A DNA stretch of 64,000 nucleotides from Paramoeba atlantica (taxonomy: Eukaryota > Discosea). Shown one piece after another: positions 28,534 through 37,734 of this stretch. Under the pieces are notes generated by a model that saw only the letters and a program-made list of their open reading frames with translations, ran no database searches and had not been told where the DNA came from. Position 1 is the first letter of the stretch. Each line of letters opens with the position of its first letter. The stretch spans positions 62,001 to 126,000 of the forward strand of contig CDRNVI010000004.1 in NCBI GenBank assembly GCA_977017575.1. The letters run 5' to 3'. The translations under genes were made by a program, and so were the position numbers.

Positions 28534-29737
28534 CTATGGAAATATCTGAGGAAAAATAAGGGTAAACAATTTAGTAAATTGTTTCTCTGTGCATTGTGTC
28601 TGTGCATTTGCTTGTTTACCAAGTAAATGCACAGAACTCAATGTTCGCATAAGACAATCCATCAAGACCATGCAATGTGGCCTTGGTGCCTCATCAATTA
28701 GACGAATCCACATTCGAAGCGCTGAGGACACAGTGCAATCATCGCGTTCGATAAGTTTCCCTACAACGCGATACACTAGCAGCTTTTCGATCCACACATA
28801 CATTTTTGCCTTCGTGGAAAATGATTCCCATGCAGGATCACTAAGAGCACGTTCCACAATGTCCAAAGTAGACCACCAACGTGTTGGACAAGGGGCTCGC
28901 CACTTTTCATAGGTTTTCCCGAGCTCTAGAATAGCACTTGTATCCTCTATGCTCATGATGTTCCCCATGCAGAGTTGAAGTGAATGCACAAAACACACAG
29001 TATACGCAATTCCGTTTTCATCGGCAGTCATCATCAACCCCTTTTTTATTCCTGTTCCCGCATCTGACACGACGTGAACAGCAAAGATGCGCTCAGATCG
29101 AAGTTCATCGACTGTTTCCTCAAGCAGAAGCTTGAATGCGGTGGCGTCAGTTGATGACATAGGCTTGATAGCCCAACACATTGAGATTCCTTTGTGTACA
29201 AGTGTCACGGCACATGTCGTGCGGTGGTGAATAATGGATGTGTCCATACATACACTTACATCCGAAAATTTAAATCCAAAGTCAATGCACGTTTTGGTAC
29301 GCAGTTGCTTGGCGTACTCAGTGGTAAGTTCGTTAAGCTTTTCTCTTCGAGGTGGGGTGGGGCACATTCCACGTACAATTTTGTGACGAAATATTGGGTG
29401 TTCAAGGGCCGAGGTTGGAATGCCACATTCCGATTTCCAGATTATAACATCCTTGTGGTGCTCAGGCGTCGCGGTTTGGGAACTTACGTGCAACGTTGGA
29501 TTTTCTCGGCGATATTTCTCCCTTTGCTCCGTGCACCACGCATCATAACTTTTATCGTGTTTTCGAAGATGCCTTTCTGCCGATATGTAATCGGTCTGCA
29601 GACCTCTTGCCGTCAAAAAAACGTTTTTTGCCATTCTCAGGACACAATTTGCACTCCACCATCTGCTTGTCGCCCTCTGCATTAGGTACTTGAGTAAAGA
29701 AATCTTTACAAAAAGTGCCCCGGGTGAGCTTTTCCAT
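28534..29737 (-). pseudogene. hAT transposase, frameshifted and C-terminally truncated
   Basis: The first frame (29737 down to 29552) opens with a BED-type zinc finger (VECKLCPENGKKRF). The second frame (to 28534) supplies the finger's histidines (AERHLRKHDKSYDAW) and the RNase H-like catalytic region with DAGTGIKKG, FVHSLQLC and PTRWWSTLDIVERAL. The change of frame is at homopolymer runs near 29617-29632. The C-terminal dimerisation domain of hAT transposases is absent; the frame ends after LTLIFPQIFP. It is inactive unless complemented. It is one of few transposon genes in host orientation here. Confidence 0.85.
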
Positions 29738-29936
29738 CGGAAAAAAAGTATCTTGTCTTGTATAGAGGCCTAATAATGAGCTGTAATGAATACAGACGAA
29801 TCAAAATCATGACGAAAGAAATTTTCGCGATTTTAAAGTATACGAAGAAAAAAAAGTTTTTGAAAGGTTTTAGAAAAAAAATAAAGTAACTTTAAAGTAC
29901 TTTCTTGAAAGTTTTAAAGTTTCCGCGAACCCTGCA
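28534..29936 (-). mobile_element. Truncated hAT (BED-finger) DNA transposon
   Basis: The 5' terminal sequence on the minus strand is CAGGGTTCGCGGAAACTT, ending at 29936, a typical hAT terminus. The transposase follows (28534-29737). No matching CAGGG end is found at the low-coordinate side, where the element abuts the pyrimidine-rich 5' flank of the polymerase gene. The copy is therefore truncated at its 3' end. An 8-bp target duplication cannot be identified. Confidence 0.75.
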
Positions 29937-29979
29937 ATTTACCTTAAAATTTCGCTAAAAACATTGTTGTAGCCATTAC

Positions 29980-30246
29980 TAAACGGGGGTCCGGTTTAGC
30001 ATAGCTGTGATCTCGTACCATACCGGGGGGTATGGTATCGTGACCCAGGGTAAATAGCATACCCCCCCTGGTTTTTGAGGCAGAAAAGGTGTGATGTCGA
30101 CTTCTTGTTCGAGGTGGCCCAAGTGCATCATAACTCTATAAAGCATTATTCGTTTGTTTTATTCACTATTTATCTACCTGTAACCTGTTACCATACCTGT
30201 GACCTCGTACCATACCGGGGGGTATGCTAAACGGAACCCCCGTTTA
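29980..30246. mobile_element. 267-bp MITE with TA ends and 22-bp terminal inverted repeats
   Basis: The ends are TAAACGGGGGTCCGGTTTAG and the complement of TAAACGGGGGTTCCGTTTAG, each with TA at the boundary, as expected for a Tc1/mariner-type target duplication. The interior has two more copies of the palindrome-like CATACCGGGGGGTATG core (about 30019-30034 and 30211-30226) and a related AGCATACCCCCCC at 30056. No coding capacity. It ends 47 bp before the stop of the next LRR gene. Confidence 0.75.
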
Positions 30247-30292
30247 AAAACAAGTATTCCATAATTTTACGAGCGTTGTAGTTTTTTTCAGT

Positions 30293-30997
30293 CTATTTTG
30301 TAGTTATCATTGTTTGTTCCCAGCGAGGGAAGCCGAGATGAGGTGGCAGTTTCATGAGATTTATGACCCCTCTCAAATGGGGATTCGATTGTACTTCGAA
30401 ATATCGCAGACCTAGGGGCAGACGATCGAGGAATACTTCTCCACTAAAAAGATTATTGGTTGCATAAAATTCCACAAGACCAGAGGGAAGGAATCGGAGT
30501 TCAAGAGAGCCTTCAAACTCATTGAAACTAATATCTAATTGTGTTAGCGTTTGAGGCAAGACACTTAAGTCAGCCCCATCCGTGTGCCGGTTCCGCGCAA
30601 TGTTAATGTACTCCATTCTACGGGAGAAAAGGGAAAATGTGAGGGACTCATTCATCTTATTCTCGTAAGTATGGAGTGTTTTAAAGTTCGAACGAATATC
30701 CTCAAGTGGCAAGCCTCCGACCAAAGAATTCTGGCCAACTGCTACCTCTTCAACAGAGTCGGGAAGATGTCGCCAATGTAAAATACCGGTGAGAAGTTTG
30801 GCATTCCAGATTAGTGTTTTAATCTCTCCTTTCATATTACACATAACACCGTTCCATGAACAAGCTGCTGTGTTCATATTCCAGGTAGGCTCGTCGTGTT
30901 GCACATCAGCCAGAAAGCGAAGGAGATCGAATTCATGGGGAAGTATAGCCCCGCGCATCCGTGCAGGAGCCGACTCACGAGGTTCCAGATCTTGCAT
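30293..30997 (-). CDS. LRR protein, cytosolic type (family copy C)
   Basis: A 234-residue member of the LRR family without an N-terminal hydrophobic segment. The cap (residues about 20-65) has LPHEFDLLRFLADV, PTWNMNT and SWNGVMCNMKGEIKTLIW. The following repeats use the LP-xx-L family spacing (LPQTLTQLDISFNEFEGSLE, LPSGLVEFYATNNLFSGEVF). The last repeat has SNPHLRGVI, matching the N-x-L-x-G motif at the end of copies A and B. Absence of a leader suggests a different location from copies A and B. No function can be assigned beyond ligand binding by the LRR solenoid. The MITE just downstream is probably within its 3' UTR. Confidence 0.75.
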   Translation of the reverse strand: MQDLEPRESAPARMRGAILPHEFDLLRFLADVQHDEPTWNMNTAACSWNGVMCNMKGEIKTLIWNAKLLTGILHWRHLPDSVEEVAVGQNSLVGGLPLEDIRSNFKTLHTYENKMNESLTFSLFSRRMEYINIARNRHTDGADLSVLPQTLTQLDISFNEFEGSLELRFLPSGLVEFYATNNLFSGEVFLDRLPLGLRYFEVQSNPHLRGVINLMKLPPHLGFPRWEQTMITTK

Positions 30998-31200
30998 AAG
31001 TGCAATAGTTTAAGGGAGAACAATAATAATTTTTATTGTGTGTGAAGCCTGGATGACTCCATGACCTGTACATCTTAAAATCCTTAAAATGGGTATCGAT
31101 GCATTTACCTTAAATACACACATTGCACGCCACAGAGAGCAAGCGAAAACGGCGACGTGTTCCACCCGTACCCCCACGAAACGTAGCCCCCCTTTTCCTC

Positions 31201-31764
31201 CTACCTCTCCCTCTCCACCACACCCTTGATTTCCGAAACCGACACCACACACCCCTCTTTTTCATCATACTCCACCCACTCCCCTTGTTCCCCCACCCCC
31301 ACCCCGCCCCACTCCCCCCCGGTCGCACTCCCCAGCTGCCACACCGTGCGGGTGGGGTCCCACCCCGTCACCTCCGCACACCCCCTGGCCTCTACGCGGC
31401 ACACCAGGAGCCGGTTACCCCCGTCGACCACGTTCGATACGGATTCGGCCGTCTTATACTTCTTAGGACTCTTATTCGCACGGCTCGTATGCTCTGCTGC
31501 GCTCCGACTTTCCATCACCATCCGTACGGTCCCCTCTCGTTTACAAAAGTCACATCTCCAGGAGAGGTGGGCTCGAGAGGGGGAGGGGGGTGCGGGGGGG
31601 GTGCGGGGGTCGAGCACCACGTCCCGGGGGTGGGGGGTGTGACAGTGGGAACAGCGTAGGGTGAGGGCGTAGGTGGGGGGGGAGGAAGGGGAGGAGGAGG
31701 TGTCGGGGTGGAGGGAGGTGATGGATTCGGATGCAAAGGTGAGGAGGAGGTTGAAGAAGGGCAT
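31201..31764 (-). CDS. DUF866 / CXXC zinc-binding protein (CZIB, C1orf123-like)
   Basis: The preferred start is the ATG at 31764 (MPFFNLLLTFASESITSL), which aligns with the family start; the 52 residues encoded upstream to 31920 look like leader. The protein of about 187 residues carries the two zinc knuckles of the family, CSHC and CDFC, about 45 residues apart, then a conserved beta region (LLVCRVEARGCAEVTGWDP) and the C-terminal WVEYDEKEG with VSEI. The human homologue binds zinc and has been linked to heme and metal handling; the precise role is unsettled. The linker between the knuckles is proline-rich and GC-rich here. Confidence 0.82.
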   Translation of the reverse strand: MPFFNLLLTFASESITSLHPDTSSSPSSPPTYALTLRCSHCHTPHPRDVVLDPRTPPAPPSPSRAHLSWRCDFCKREGTVRMVMESRSAAEHTSRANKSPKKYKTAESVSNVVDGGNRLLVCRVEARGCAEVTGWDPTRTVWQLGSATGGEWGGVGVGEQGEWVEYDEKEGCVVSVSEIKGVVERER

Positions 31765-32092
31765 GGAGAGGGGGTGGGAAGGGGTGGAAAGGGGTTTTCT
31801 AGGGTTAAAAATCACTAGTGTGAGAGGTATAGTCTGAGAACACATGTATGTAGTTTTTGGTTGAAATAAGAAACGGATGAAATTGATTCGTGAAAATGAA
31901 ACGAACATGTGAGTGCTCAATATATTCCTCGTTCATGTATAGAAGAGCGTGATCTAGCATAGCAATACAAAACTTTTGTAGGCATTTGAGGTGCCCTGGC
32001 CGGTCACTTCATTGAATAAATCAAGCAAAATTGGGATCCTACTGAATAAGGTTTCTCCGTTGGTCGAATAAAAATTGGTTGTTTGGGGACAC

Positions 32093-33445
32093 TCAGCAAA
32101 ACAACAACGCCGATAGCTTCCTCCGTGCCTTCTGAACGATCTCGCTTTCCGCGCCCTCCATCTCAAAGAGTAATAGAATCATTCGTCGTGCTGGAGTGCT
32201 CTCTTGTCGGGACTTGGGTGCCTTATGAAGTCTGGGCTCAAGACGAATGAGCGAGAGCAGCTCGTCGATGGCTTCCTGCATTTGACCGCATGTGTAGAAC
32301 GCTACGGACAATCGTAGGTGTGTGAGATAGTACTCATCCGGATCCTTTGCAGAGTCTGCCGGCAGGCCTTTCAAATAGGCCACCGAATGTTTGTCTGGGT
32401 CAAACTCTACGATTGATCGAATCTCAAAGTCGGCAATCGTTTGTGCGATTTCTCGGTCATCCTTCAGCGCCCATGACAACTCGCTACGCAGAACTTTCGC
32501 GTGCTCGGCTGCCTTCTCCTTCTCCCCTTTCTGACCATACAAGCGGCACAACAACGCGTGGGCTTGCGCCGTCGCCTGCATATGCTCATTTTCCTTCATT
32601 TTATTCGTCATATCCTGCGAAATCTTTTTCACCCCAACCCCCAGACCCTTTTTCAGCTCCTCAATCGGTCCCTCACACATCTCAAACACTTTTTTACACG
32701 CCTTTATCGCCTCCTCCACCTCACCACACCGTTTCGCCTCCGCCACCACCCCCAACGGTCCATTTTCTTTTTCTGTTTTACCCCTTTCGGCACTTCCCCC
32801 GCTCCCCTCTCTCCCCACCGCCCAGCCATACTGCTCCCGCAGCACCCGCTGAAACCCCCGCAACGCCTCCCCGATCTGCCTCTCCTTCATCACCCCGGGG
32901 GCCCGATCCACGACCTGCCCTTTGTACACAAAGAAGGTCATCGGGACCCCCAGGCGGTCCGCCCCGAACTGTCGGGCGAGCTGGCCCTCCCGTTCGCAGT
33001 TGATCGTGGCCAGGCGAAGAGGGGCTTCGCGGGATGAGTTTTCACGCAGCGTGTGGATGGCTTGTTTGAGCTCTTTGAAGTAGAGAAGACATTCCGGGGA
33101 GCTCTCGGCGTAGAGAAGGAGTACCGTAGGGGTGGGACTGCGGAGAAGTTCTTTTTCAATGTTGAAAGAGGTGAGGGGGAGTACGGGGGTGTCGGGGGGT
33201 TGGGAGGGGGAAGAGTGGGGAGGGGTTGTGGTTGTGGTGTGTAGCGTACGGTAGCAGGGATGGTAGGGCGTGGTGGAGTGTACGTGTAACTGTGTAGGGG
33301 TTGGGGACGGGGAGGTGAGGGTGAAAATTTGACCCAGGGAGGAGGAGGAAGAGGAGGTTGTGGTAGGAAAGGGGTGAGAAAAGAAACGGGGGGAGGGGGT
33401 TTGGGTACGGAGAGGCAGGTTACGTAGTTTGTGGAAGGAGGACAT
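32093..33445 (-). CDS. Thioredoxin-fold plus TPR protein, CnoX/YbbN-like, probably mitochondrial
   Basis: A 450-residue protein. The first 95 residues are rich in Ser, Thr, Pro and Arg with almost no acid, compatible with a mitochondrial presequence. Residues about 98-205 form a thioredoxin fold: VLLLYAESSPECLLYF at the active-site position, LATINCEREGQLARQFG, the cis-proline loop GVPMTFFV and KGQVVDRAPG. The active site is S-x-x-C, not C-x-x-C, as in Escherichia coli CnoX (YbbN). A helical middle and a C-terminal TPR-like region (EAIDELLSLIRLEP, then RRMILLLFEMEG) also match CnoX. Bacterial CnoX is a holdase that passes clients to GroEL, so a mitochondrial chaperone role with Hsp60 is inferred. 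The 5' half is GC-rich and C-skewed. Confidence 0.75.
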   Translation of the reverse strand: MSSFHKLRNLPLRTQTPSPRFFSHPFPTTTSSSSSSLGQIFTLTSPSPTPTQLHVHSTTPYHPCYRTLHTTTTTPPHSSPSQPPDTPVLPLTSFNIEKELLRSPTPTVLLLYAESSPECLLYFKELKQAIHTLRENSSREAPLRLATINCEREGQLARQFGADRLGVPMTFFVYKGQVVDRAPGVMKERQIGEALRGFQRVLREQYGWAVGREGSGGSAERGKTEKENGPLGVVAEAKRCGEVEEAIKACKKVFEMCEGPIEELKKGLGVGVKKISQDMTNKMKENEHMQATAQAHALLCRLYGQKGEKEKAAEHAKVLRSELSWALKDDREIAQTIADFEIRSIVEFDPDKHSVAYLKGLPADSAKDPDEYYLTHLRLSVAFYTCGQMQEAIDELLSLIRLEPRLHKAPKSRQESTPARRMILLLFEMEGAESEIVQKARRKLSALLFC

Positions 33446-33705
33446 GGGAAGTGAAAGTGGTGGATGAGGGGAATGAAAAGGTCTTGAGAAATTGTGCGGA
33501 TTGATTACAGAGTAGTGCAGTTCTTTTTCTATATTTGGAGGTAAATTGCAACAAAATCAAGTTTTCTGTTCAATTCATTTTATGGTACTCAACGTCAAAT
33601 TCTGTCAATATAGAATCACTTTTCTTCACGCATAAATTCTCTTTGGACTACAGGTATTTCAGCACTTATTTTTACACAACATTCCTTCCACTTGCTCTTT
33701 CACTT

Positions 33706-34107
33706 CTAAAACCTGAGGGCTTGGAAAAACCACTGGTTGCGTCCGCTCTTGTAGCGCTCCTCCAAAACCGCACGTACATCACGGCGTGTGTCTTTCCGGT
33801 GCGTTTCGTCCGTCAAGTTAATCTTTCCCTTCAGCTCGCCCACAATCTCCATGTTGTATCGAGTAGGGAAAATGTGATTGTGGTTCACCACTCGGACGAA
33901 CGGCTTTACGCGACTGCGGTTGGCAATCGTTTTGCGGCTCATGCGCTTGTGTACTTTACGGGGATATTCGGAGACTCCGACAATAACGGCGTGTCCGTAG
34001 GGTCGGCTCTTGGTACCGCGTTCAGTTGTTTGTACCACCACACCTTTCTTTCCCGCGTGTCGGCCCTGGAGCATCAGTACGACCTTTCCTGGCTTAAGAA
34101 TCTTCAT
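33706..34107 (-). CDS. RPL27: 60S ribosomal protein L27 (eL27)
   Basis: A 133-residue protein of normal eL27 length. It starts MKILKPGKVVLMLQGRHAGKK, has the KOW-type beta motif over the first 40 residues, the segment VSEYPRKVHKRMS, and ends GRNQWFFQALRF, all typical of eL27. A component of the large ribosomal subunit surface. Intact. The acceptor-like GTCTAG at 34139-34140 follows a CCCACTTTTTCC tract, giving a leader of about 31 nt. Confidence 0.97.
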   Translation of the reverse strand: MKILKPGKVVLMLQGRHAGKKGVVVQTTERGTKSRPYGHAVIVGVSEYPRKVHKRMSRKTIANRSRVKPFVRVVNHNHIFPTRYNMEIVGELKGKINLTDETHRKDTRRDVRAVLEERYKSGRNQWFFQALRF

Positions 34108-34138
34108 CGTTCAGTTTAACAATGAGAAAAATGAAAAT

Positions 34139-34178
34139 CTAGACGTATTCGGAAAAAGTGGGAAAACGTAAAACGGGG
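34139..34178 (-). promoter_or_regulatory. Predicted spliced-leader acceptor for RPL27
   Basis: On the minus strand GTTTTCCCACTTTTTCC is followed by GAATACGTCTAG, then 31 bases to the ATG. No other AG occurs between the tract and this site. Confidence 0.45.
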
Positions 34179-34293
34179 TGGGGAACAAAATATTGGTCAT
34201 GTCGAATACACAACATGCTGGACGAATACGCAGACATACAGTCTGATTGTGTATTTCTTGCTTTTAAAAATGTGGCTATCATGTCCTACAAGT

Positions 34294-34971
34294 TCACTTT
34301 TTGGTTTTCTTTCGCGCGGTTTGTCCAGGACTAGACACGCATGTGCTGCATTCGTAGGATACTATGGTTGAAGAATTGGAAGAATTTTGATCAGATTTTT
34401 CTTCTTTATACGGTTTCGCGACTTTTTGAATCTTCACCGTGGCACTTCTTCCAACCCTCAAAAAACATAAACATCGTGGACAAAGCAAAGAAAGGACATA
34501 CAAAGGATCAATCTTAGACGCTAAACTTGACTCATTCGAAGTCAAGAGTTTGTTTGCCTCATTTCGCTTACTAAAGTCCGAACCACTCGATGGACCAAGC
34601 GGTTCACTTTTATTTGTTGGTGTTGTTCGGTTAGTGTGCGTACCAGCTTTATTCGGCAATTCGGACGAATCGAACGCATCATGAAAATTTCCTCGAAGTG
34701 CTTCATAGAAAGCTTCTCGGCTGACAGTGGCAAGAGATTGAGCTTGTTTTGTTTTTCGCACTTTCTTTCCGTATTTACGTCTGGTGTGTGTACGCGCTTT
34801 ATGTAAACTAGAAAGCACATCAAAATCCGACGTGTTGGGATATTCGTCTTTTTCTGCAATTATTGGCAGAAGGGCATTCCGAAGTTCTCTTCCATACTCT
34901 CGAGATAAATCAACATCTCCGAATTCCACAGCAGCGGCAGACATTCTCAAATAATGAGCAATGTGTTCCAT
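34294..34971 (-). CDS. Zinc-ribbon protein, possibly Rpp21/Snm1 (RNase P/MRP) like
   Basis: A 225-residue basic protein. The N-terminal 45 residues are helical (HIAHYLRMSAAAVEFG, REYGRELRNALLPII). Residues about 155-205 form a probable zinc ribbon: CPRCLCFLRVGRSATVKI and later YECSTC. An N-terminal helix followed by a C-terminal four-cysteine ribbon with a basic intervening region is the plan of the Rpr2/Rpp21/Snm1 family of RNase P/MRP subunits. The middle is a low-complexity Ser/Thr/Asn region, which is unlike the compact family members. The C-terminus is lysine-rich (ARKKTKK). The match is by layout and cysteine pattern only; other nucleic-acid-binding zinc-ribbon proteins remain possible. 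Confidence 0.5.
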   Translation of the reverse strand: MEHIAHYLRMSAAAVEFGDVDLSREYGRELRNALLPIIAEKDEYPNTSDFDVLSSLHKARTHTRRKYGKKVRKTKQAQSLATVSREAFYEALRGNFHDAFDSSELPNKAGTHTNRTTPTNKSEPLGPSSGSDFSKRNEANKLLTSNESSLASKIDPLYVLSLLCPRCLCFLRVGRSATVKIQKVAKPYKEEKSDQNSSNSSTIVSYECSTCVSSPGQTARKKTKK

Positions 34972-35156
34972 TATTGGTCATATGCAAGTACATATACAGA
35001 CTTCTGTACTTCAGACTTTACAGACTTCCATATACAGACTCCTGTACTACATGTAAAACTAAAGAGACCTTGAAACGAATTCTTCTTTTAGCGTACCTCA
35101 ACGCAGCAATAGTCCTGTAAAAAAGGCTTCAAATATTTGCGGTATAATTTTCAATG

Positions 35157-36090
35157 TAAACCCCTCCGCATCAAAAAGGCACCCACTCTTATTTTTTGCA
35201 CGAGGGGGGCTAGGGGGGTTATCGCACCACTTTATCGTGCAAATTTTTGAGATCTGTTCGTTCCCGTTGTCTTTAGGTCATTTCGAAAAATAAAAAAATG
35301 TTGAATTTATATTTTAAAAAAATCGCTTTTCATGCCAAGAAATACGTATCGACTCCCCAGAGGTGGTCTTACAGAAAGTGGAAAAGTGTTATTGCGCATG
35401 AGGCTTCGCCAAGGGGTTGCGATAAGGCAAGTAGCCTGCAAGTTTAATGTCAATGTGAAACATATTCGAAAATATTTGAAAAGCAATTCGCCTGAAAATG
35501 TTTATACTCTGAGCCCTGAAGTAAAAAGCAGAATCAAAAGACACCTTGTTCTCCCACCCATCTCAATTACATGTGTTTCGTACATTAAAACATTAAAAAA
35601 AGTAATATTCCCCTCAAACTGCATTTTTCAGCAAGATGGGGCGACACCTTAGACTGCCAAGGAAACAAAAGCGTACCTTGAGGACGGCAACATGAAATTA
35701 TTGAAAAATTGTCCGCTCAACTCCCACGATCTCTCACCAATAGAAAACGTGTGGAGCATGGTACAAAATCTTGTAGATGAATACAATCCTGCAACTAAAG
35801 AAGATTTCATAAAAAGCGTACGTAAAGCTTGGCGTAAATTGCCTCAAGAATATATTGATGATTCGGTTTAGAGCTTCGATGCTCGCCTCAAAGCTTGTGT
35901 GGCGAGTAGCGGAGAAAAAGTGACAAAATGGTAATCTCTACCTAAAATATACGTATTCGTTTCTTTTTGTCTCATTTCTTCACGCGCAAAGTCTTTGTGT
36001 TGAGATCTGCAAAATGCAACAAAAATCAGCCCAAACGGACAATTGGCTGAAAAGTTAAGGGTGGGTGCCTTATTGGTGCGGAGGGGTTTA
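35157..36090 (+). mobile_element. Tc1/mariner-like element with 34-bp inverted repeats
   Basis: Terminal inverted repeats TAAACCCCTCCGCATCAAAA (35157 on) and the complement of the sequence ending at 36090 match over about 34 bp with a few differences. TA at each boundary is the expected target-site duplication. The plus-strand transposase remnant lies inside at 35332-35871. Total length of 934 bp is short for an autonomous element, consistent with internal deletion. Confidence 0.85.
35332..35871 (+). pseudogene. Tc1/mariner transposase remnant
   Basis: The first 106 residues have a helix-turn-helix region (RLRQGVAIRQVACKFNVNVKH) and end QQDGATP. A TAG follows and the same frame then continues with TAKETKAYLEDGN, NSHDLSPIENVW and a C-terminal helix up to a stop near 35871. 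QQDGATP and SPIENVW correspond to the second Asp and the D/E region of the Tc1 catalytic domain. The part that would carry the first catalytic Asp is missing, so the product would be inactive even without the stop. It is opposite in orientation to the host genes. Confidence 0.8.
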
Positions 36091-36675
36091 TTTTCGATAG
36101 TTTTGGCACCCCCTTAATTTGAAGAGCTCCAGGGAAACTATCTATCAAAATCATAGCAAATGCAATGTTATTTGGAACAGAAAAAATGCAAAAACATAGA
36201 CCCCCGACATCAATATACACAAGTGAGCGTAAAATTCTGATGCCTGCCCTCAATCAAAGTTCCTAACTTTCATTCTAAAAGAAGTGGACGAAATCTCAAC
36301 GTTTGAGATTATTTCTCCTTTAATGACGGTGTTTCGTACTCAGACTCCATTACTTATTCTACTGCAGAGAACTCCTTCCCTGAAGGACTACGAAATGTAG
36401 CCTCCGTTAGAAGTGACGAGACCACTTTTTCTCGTCATTGACACCTGCGCATAAGTTACTTCCTTTAGAAATAGTGAAATTTTGTAGGAAGGTCAATGGT
36501 TTATCCAAACCCGACTACGATGAAGCTTTCCTCTGCGTGTAAGTAGTGTGCAAAGACTATTTTGCCGTAATGTCGGGGAAGGTGCGCCTTCCATCTGTAA
36601 AGATTTGACAAAACTGCTTAGTCTAAAACGGATAATCTACATTTCTCCGTGCTACTTTTCAGGCGGACATCTCAA
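36091..36675. other. Spacer after the Tc1-like element, no gene seen
   Basis: About 585 bp of mixed composition between the transposon end and the stop of the large LRR gene. No coding frame or clear repeat is seen. It should contain that LRR gene's 3' UTR. Confidence 0.4.
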
Positions 36676-37734
36676 CTATTGTGAAACTGCTCCTTGTTTG
36701 TTTACGGTCAATTTCTTCACTACTGTGGCGAGCGGGTCGCATAGACTCAATACGGACCGCTGAGGATATAAATCAACATTCAAGGACTGTGCTGGAAGGA
36801 TGAATCGAGAAAACACGTTGTTTGATAGCTTAATGTGTGTTTCAGGTGCGAATCCCTCCAGATTAGCAATGCCATTTAACTGATTATCGCTGGCGTTCAC
36901 TTCCTTCAGAAAGGGTGGTAATTTTTTTATAACAAGTTCCTTATCAAAGTGGTTCTTACTGACGTCAAGGCTTTCCAGACTGGTAGGGAGATCGGAGAGG
37001 CGCAATACACCATCTAAGTTATTGTCACTTAAGTTGAGGTCACGTAAGCACACGGGCAGTACTTCTCCATCTGCATTTGACATAGAGCGTGTTAGCTTGT
37101 GTCGGACTTTGTCGTAGCGGTAATTTTGTTGTATTGCCCCCAAACATAGACCTCCTGTGAGACGATTGCTCGAAAGATCCAGTCGGACTAAACATGGGTT
37201 AATGCAATCTAGCTGCACTGGGCCTTGAAAAGCATTGCCGCTCAAGTTGATCTCCTGAAGTCCTAGAGGGAGTGCTGAGAGATCAATTAGGCCGTCAAAT
37301 TTATTATCCGATGCATTCAAGGTAAGTAAACGAGGAGGCAGACGGGTGCAGTCGAAATTTCCGGAAAAATGATTGGAAGAGATGTTCAGAGTTTGCAAAT
37401 TTGGTAGTTTCGGCAGCACTACCTTGCCCTCCAGCTTGTTGGAACAGATATCAAGGACAACCAGCGACAAAGGTAGGGCCGGCCAACATAGAACCCCTGA
37501 CAAAGGGGAAGTTCTCATTCCCCAGCATACGGCGTGGAGGTTATTCCAATGCACTTCTATTTCCTCGCCTCGACGATTTTTCACAACATAAGGTGGTACA
37601 AAGTGATCGTCAGGCATGATTCCATTTCTTTTGGATCCAAAATGGATTTCTGCACCATTGACGTACCTACGCAACGATAAATCGAACGAAGACGTGGAAT
37701 TCCCTTTTATGGGCTTCATATTTATTTCGAACAT
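36676..37734 (-). CDS. Long LRR protein (family copy E)
   Basis: A 352-residue member with about ten LRRs, the longest in the window. No signal peptide or membrane segment is seen. The N-terminal 70 residues differ from copies A to D: the cap keeps VHWNNLHAVCWG and SGVLCWPALP but lacks the acidic helix. Repeats are very regular (LPNLQTLNISSNHFSGNFD, LPPRLLTLNASDNKFDGLID, LPLGLQEINLSGNAFQGPVQ). One repeat is interrupted by a charged loop of about 20 residues (QQNYRYDKVRHKLTRSMSN). The C-terminal tail after the repeats has no obvious domain. Predicted to be an intracellular binding protein; ligand unknown. Stop is TGA. Confidence 0.8.
   Translation of the reverse strand: MFEINMKPIKGNSTSSFDLSLRRYVNGAEIHFGSKRNGIMPDDHFVPPYVVKNRRGEEIEVHWNNLHAVCWGMRTSPLSGVLCWPALPLSLVVLDICSNKLEGKVVLPKLPNLQTLNISSNHFSGNFDCTRLPPRLLTLNASDNKFDGLIDLSALPLGLQEINLSGNAFQGPVQLDCINPCLVRLDLSSNRLTGGLCLGAIQQNYRYDKVRHKLTRSMSNADGEVLPVCLRDLNLSDNNLDGVLRLSDLPTSLESLDVSKNHFDKELVIKKLPPFLKEVNASDNQLNGIANLEGFAPETHIKLSNNVFSRFILPAQSLNVDLYPQRSVLSLCDPLATVVKKLTVNKQGAVSQ

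Noticed and set aside
28564-28584. Perfect palindrome AAACAATTTA-G-TAAATTGTTT as a regulatory site
   Set aside because: It lies inside the decayed hAT transposase frame; no reason to assign function.
27972-28622. 216-codon minus-strand frame ahead of the polymerase
   Set aside because: It is almost pure Pro/Ser/Thr from pyrimidine-only DNA and overlaps the more protein-like frame at 27850-28278; treated as low-complexity translation.
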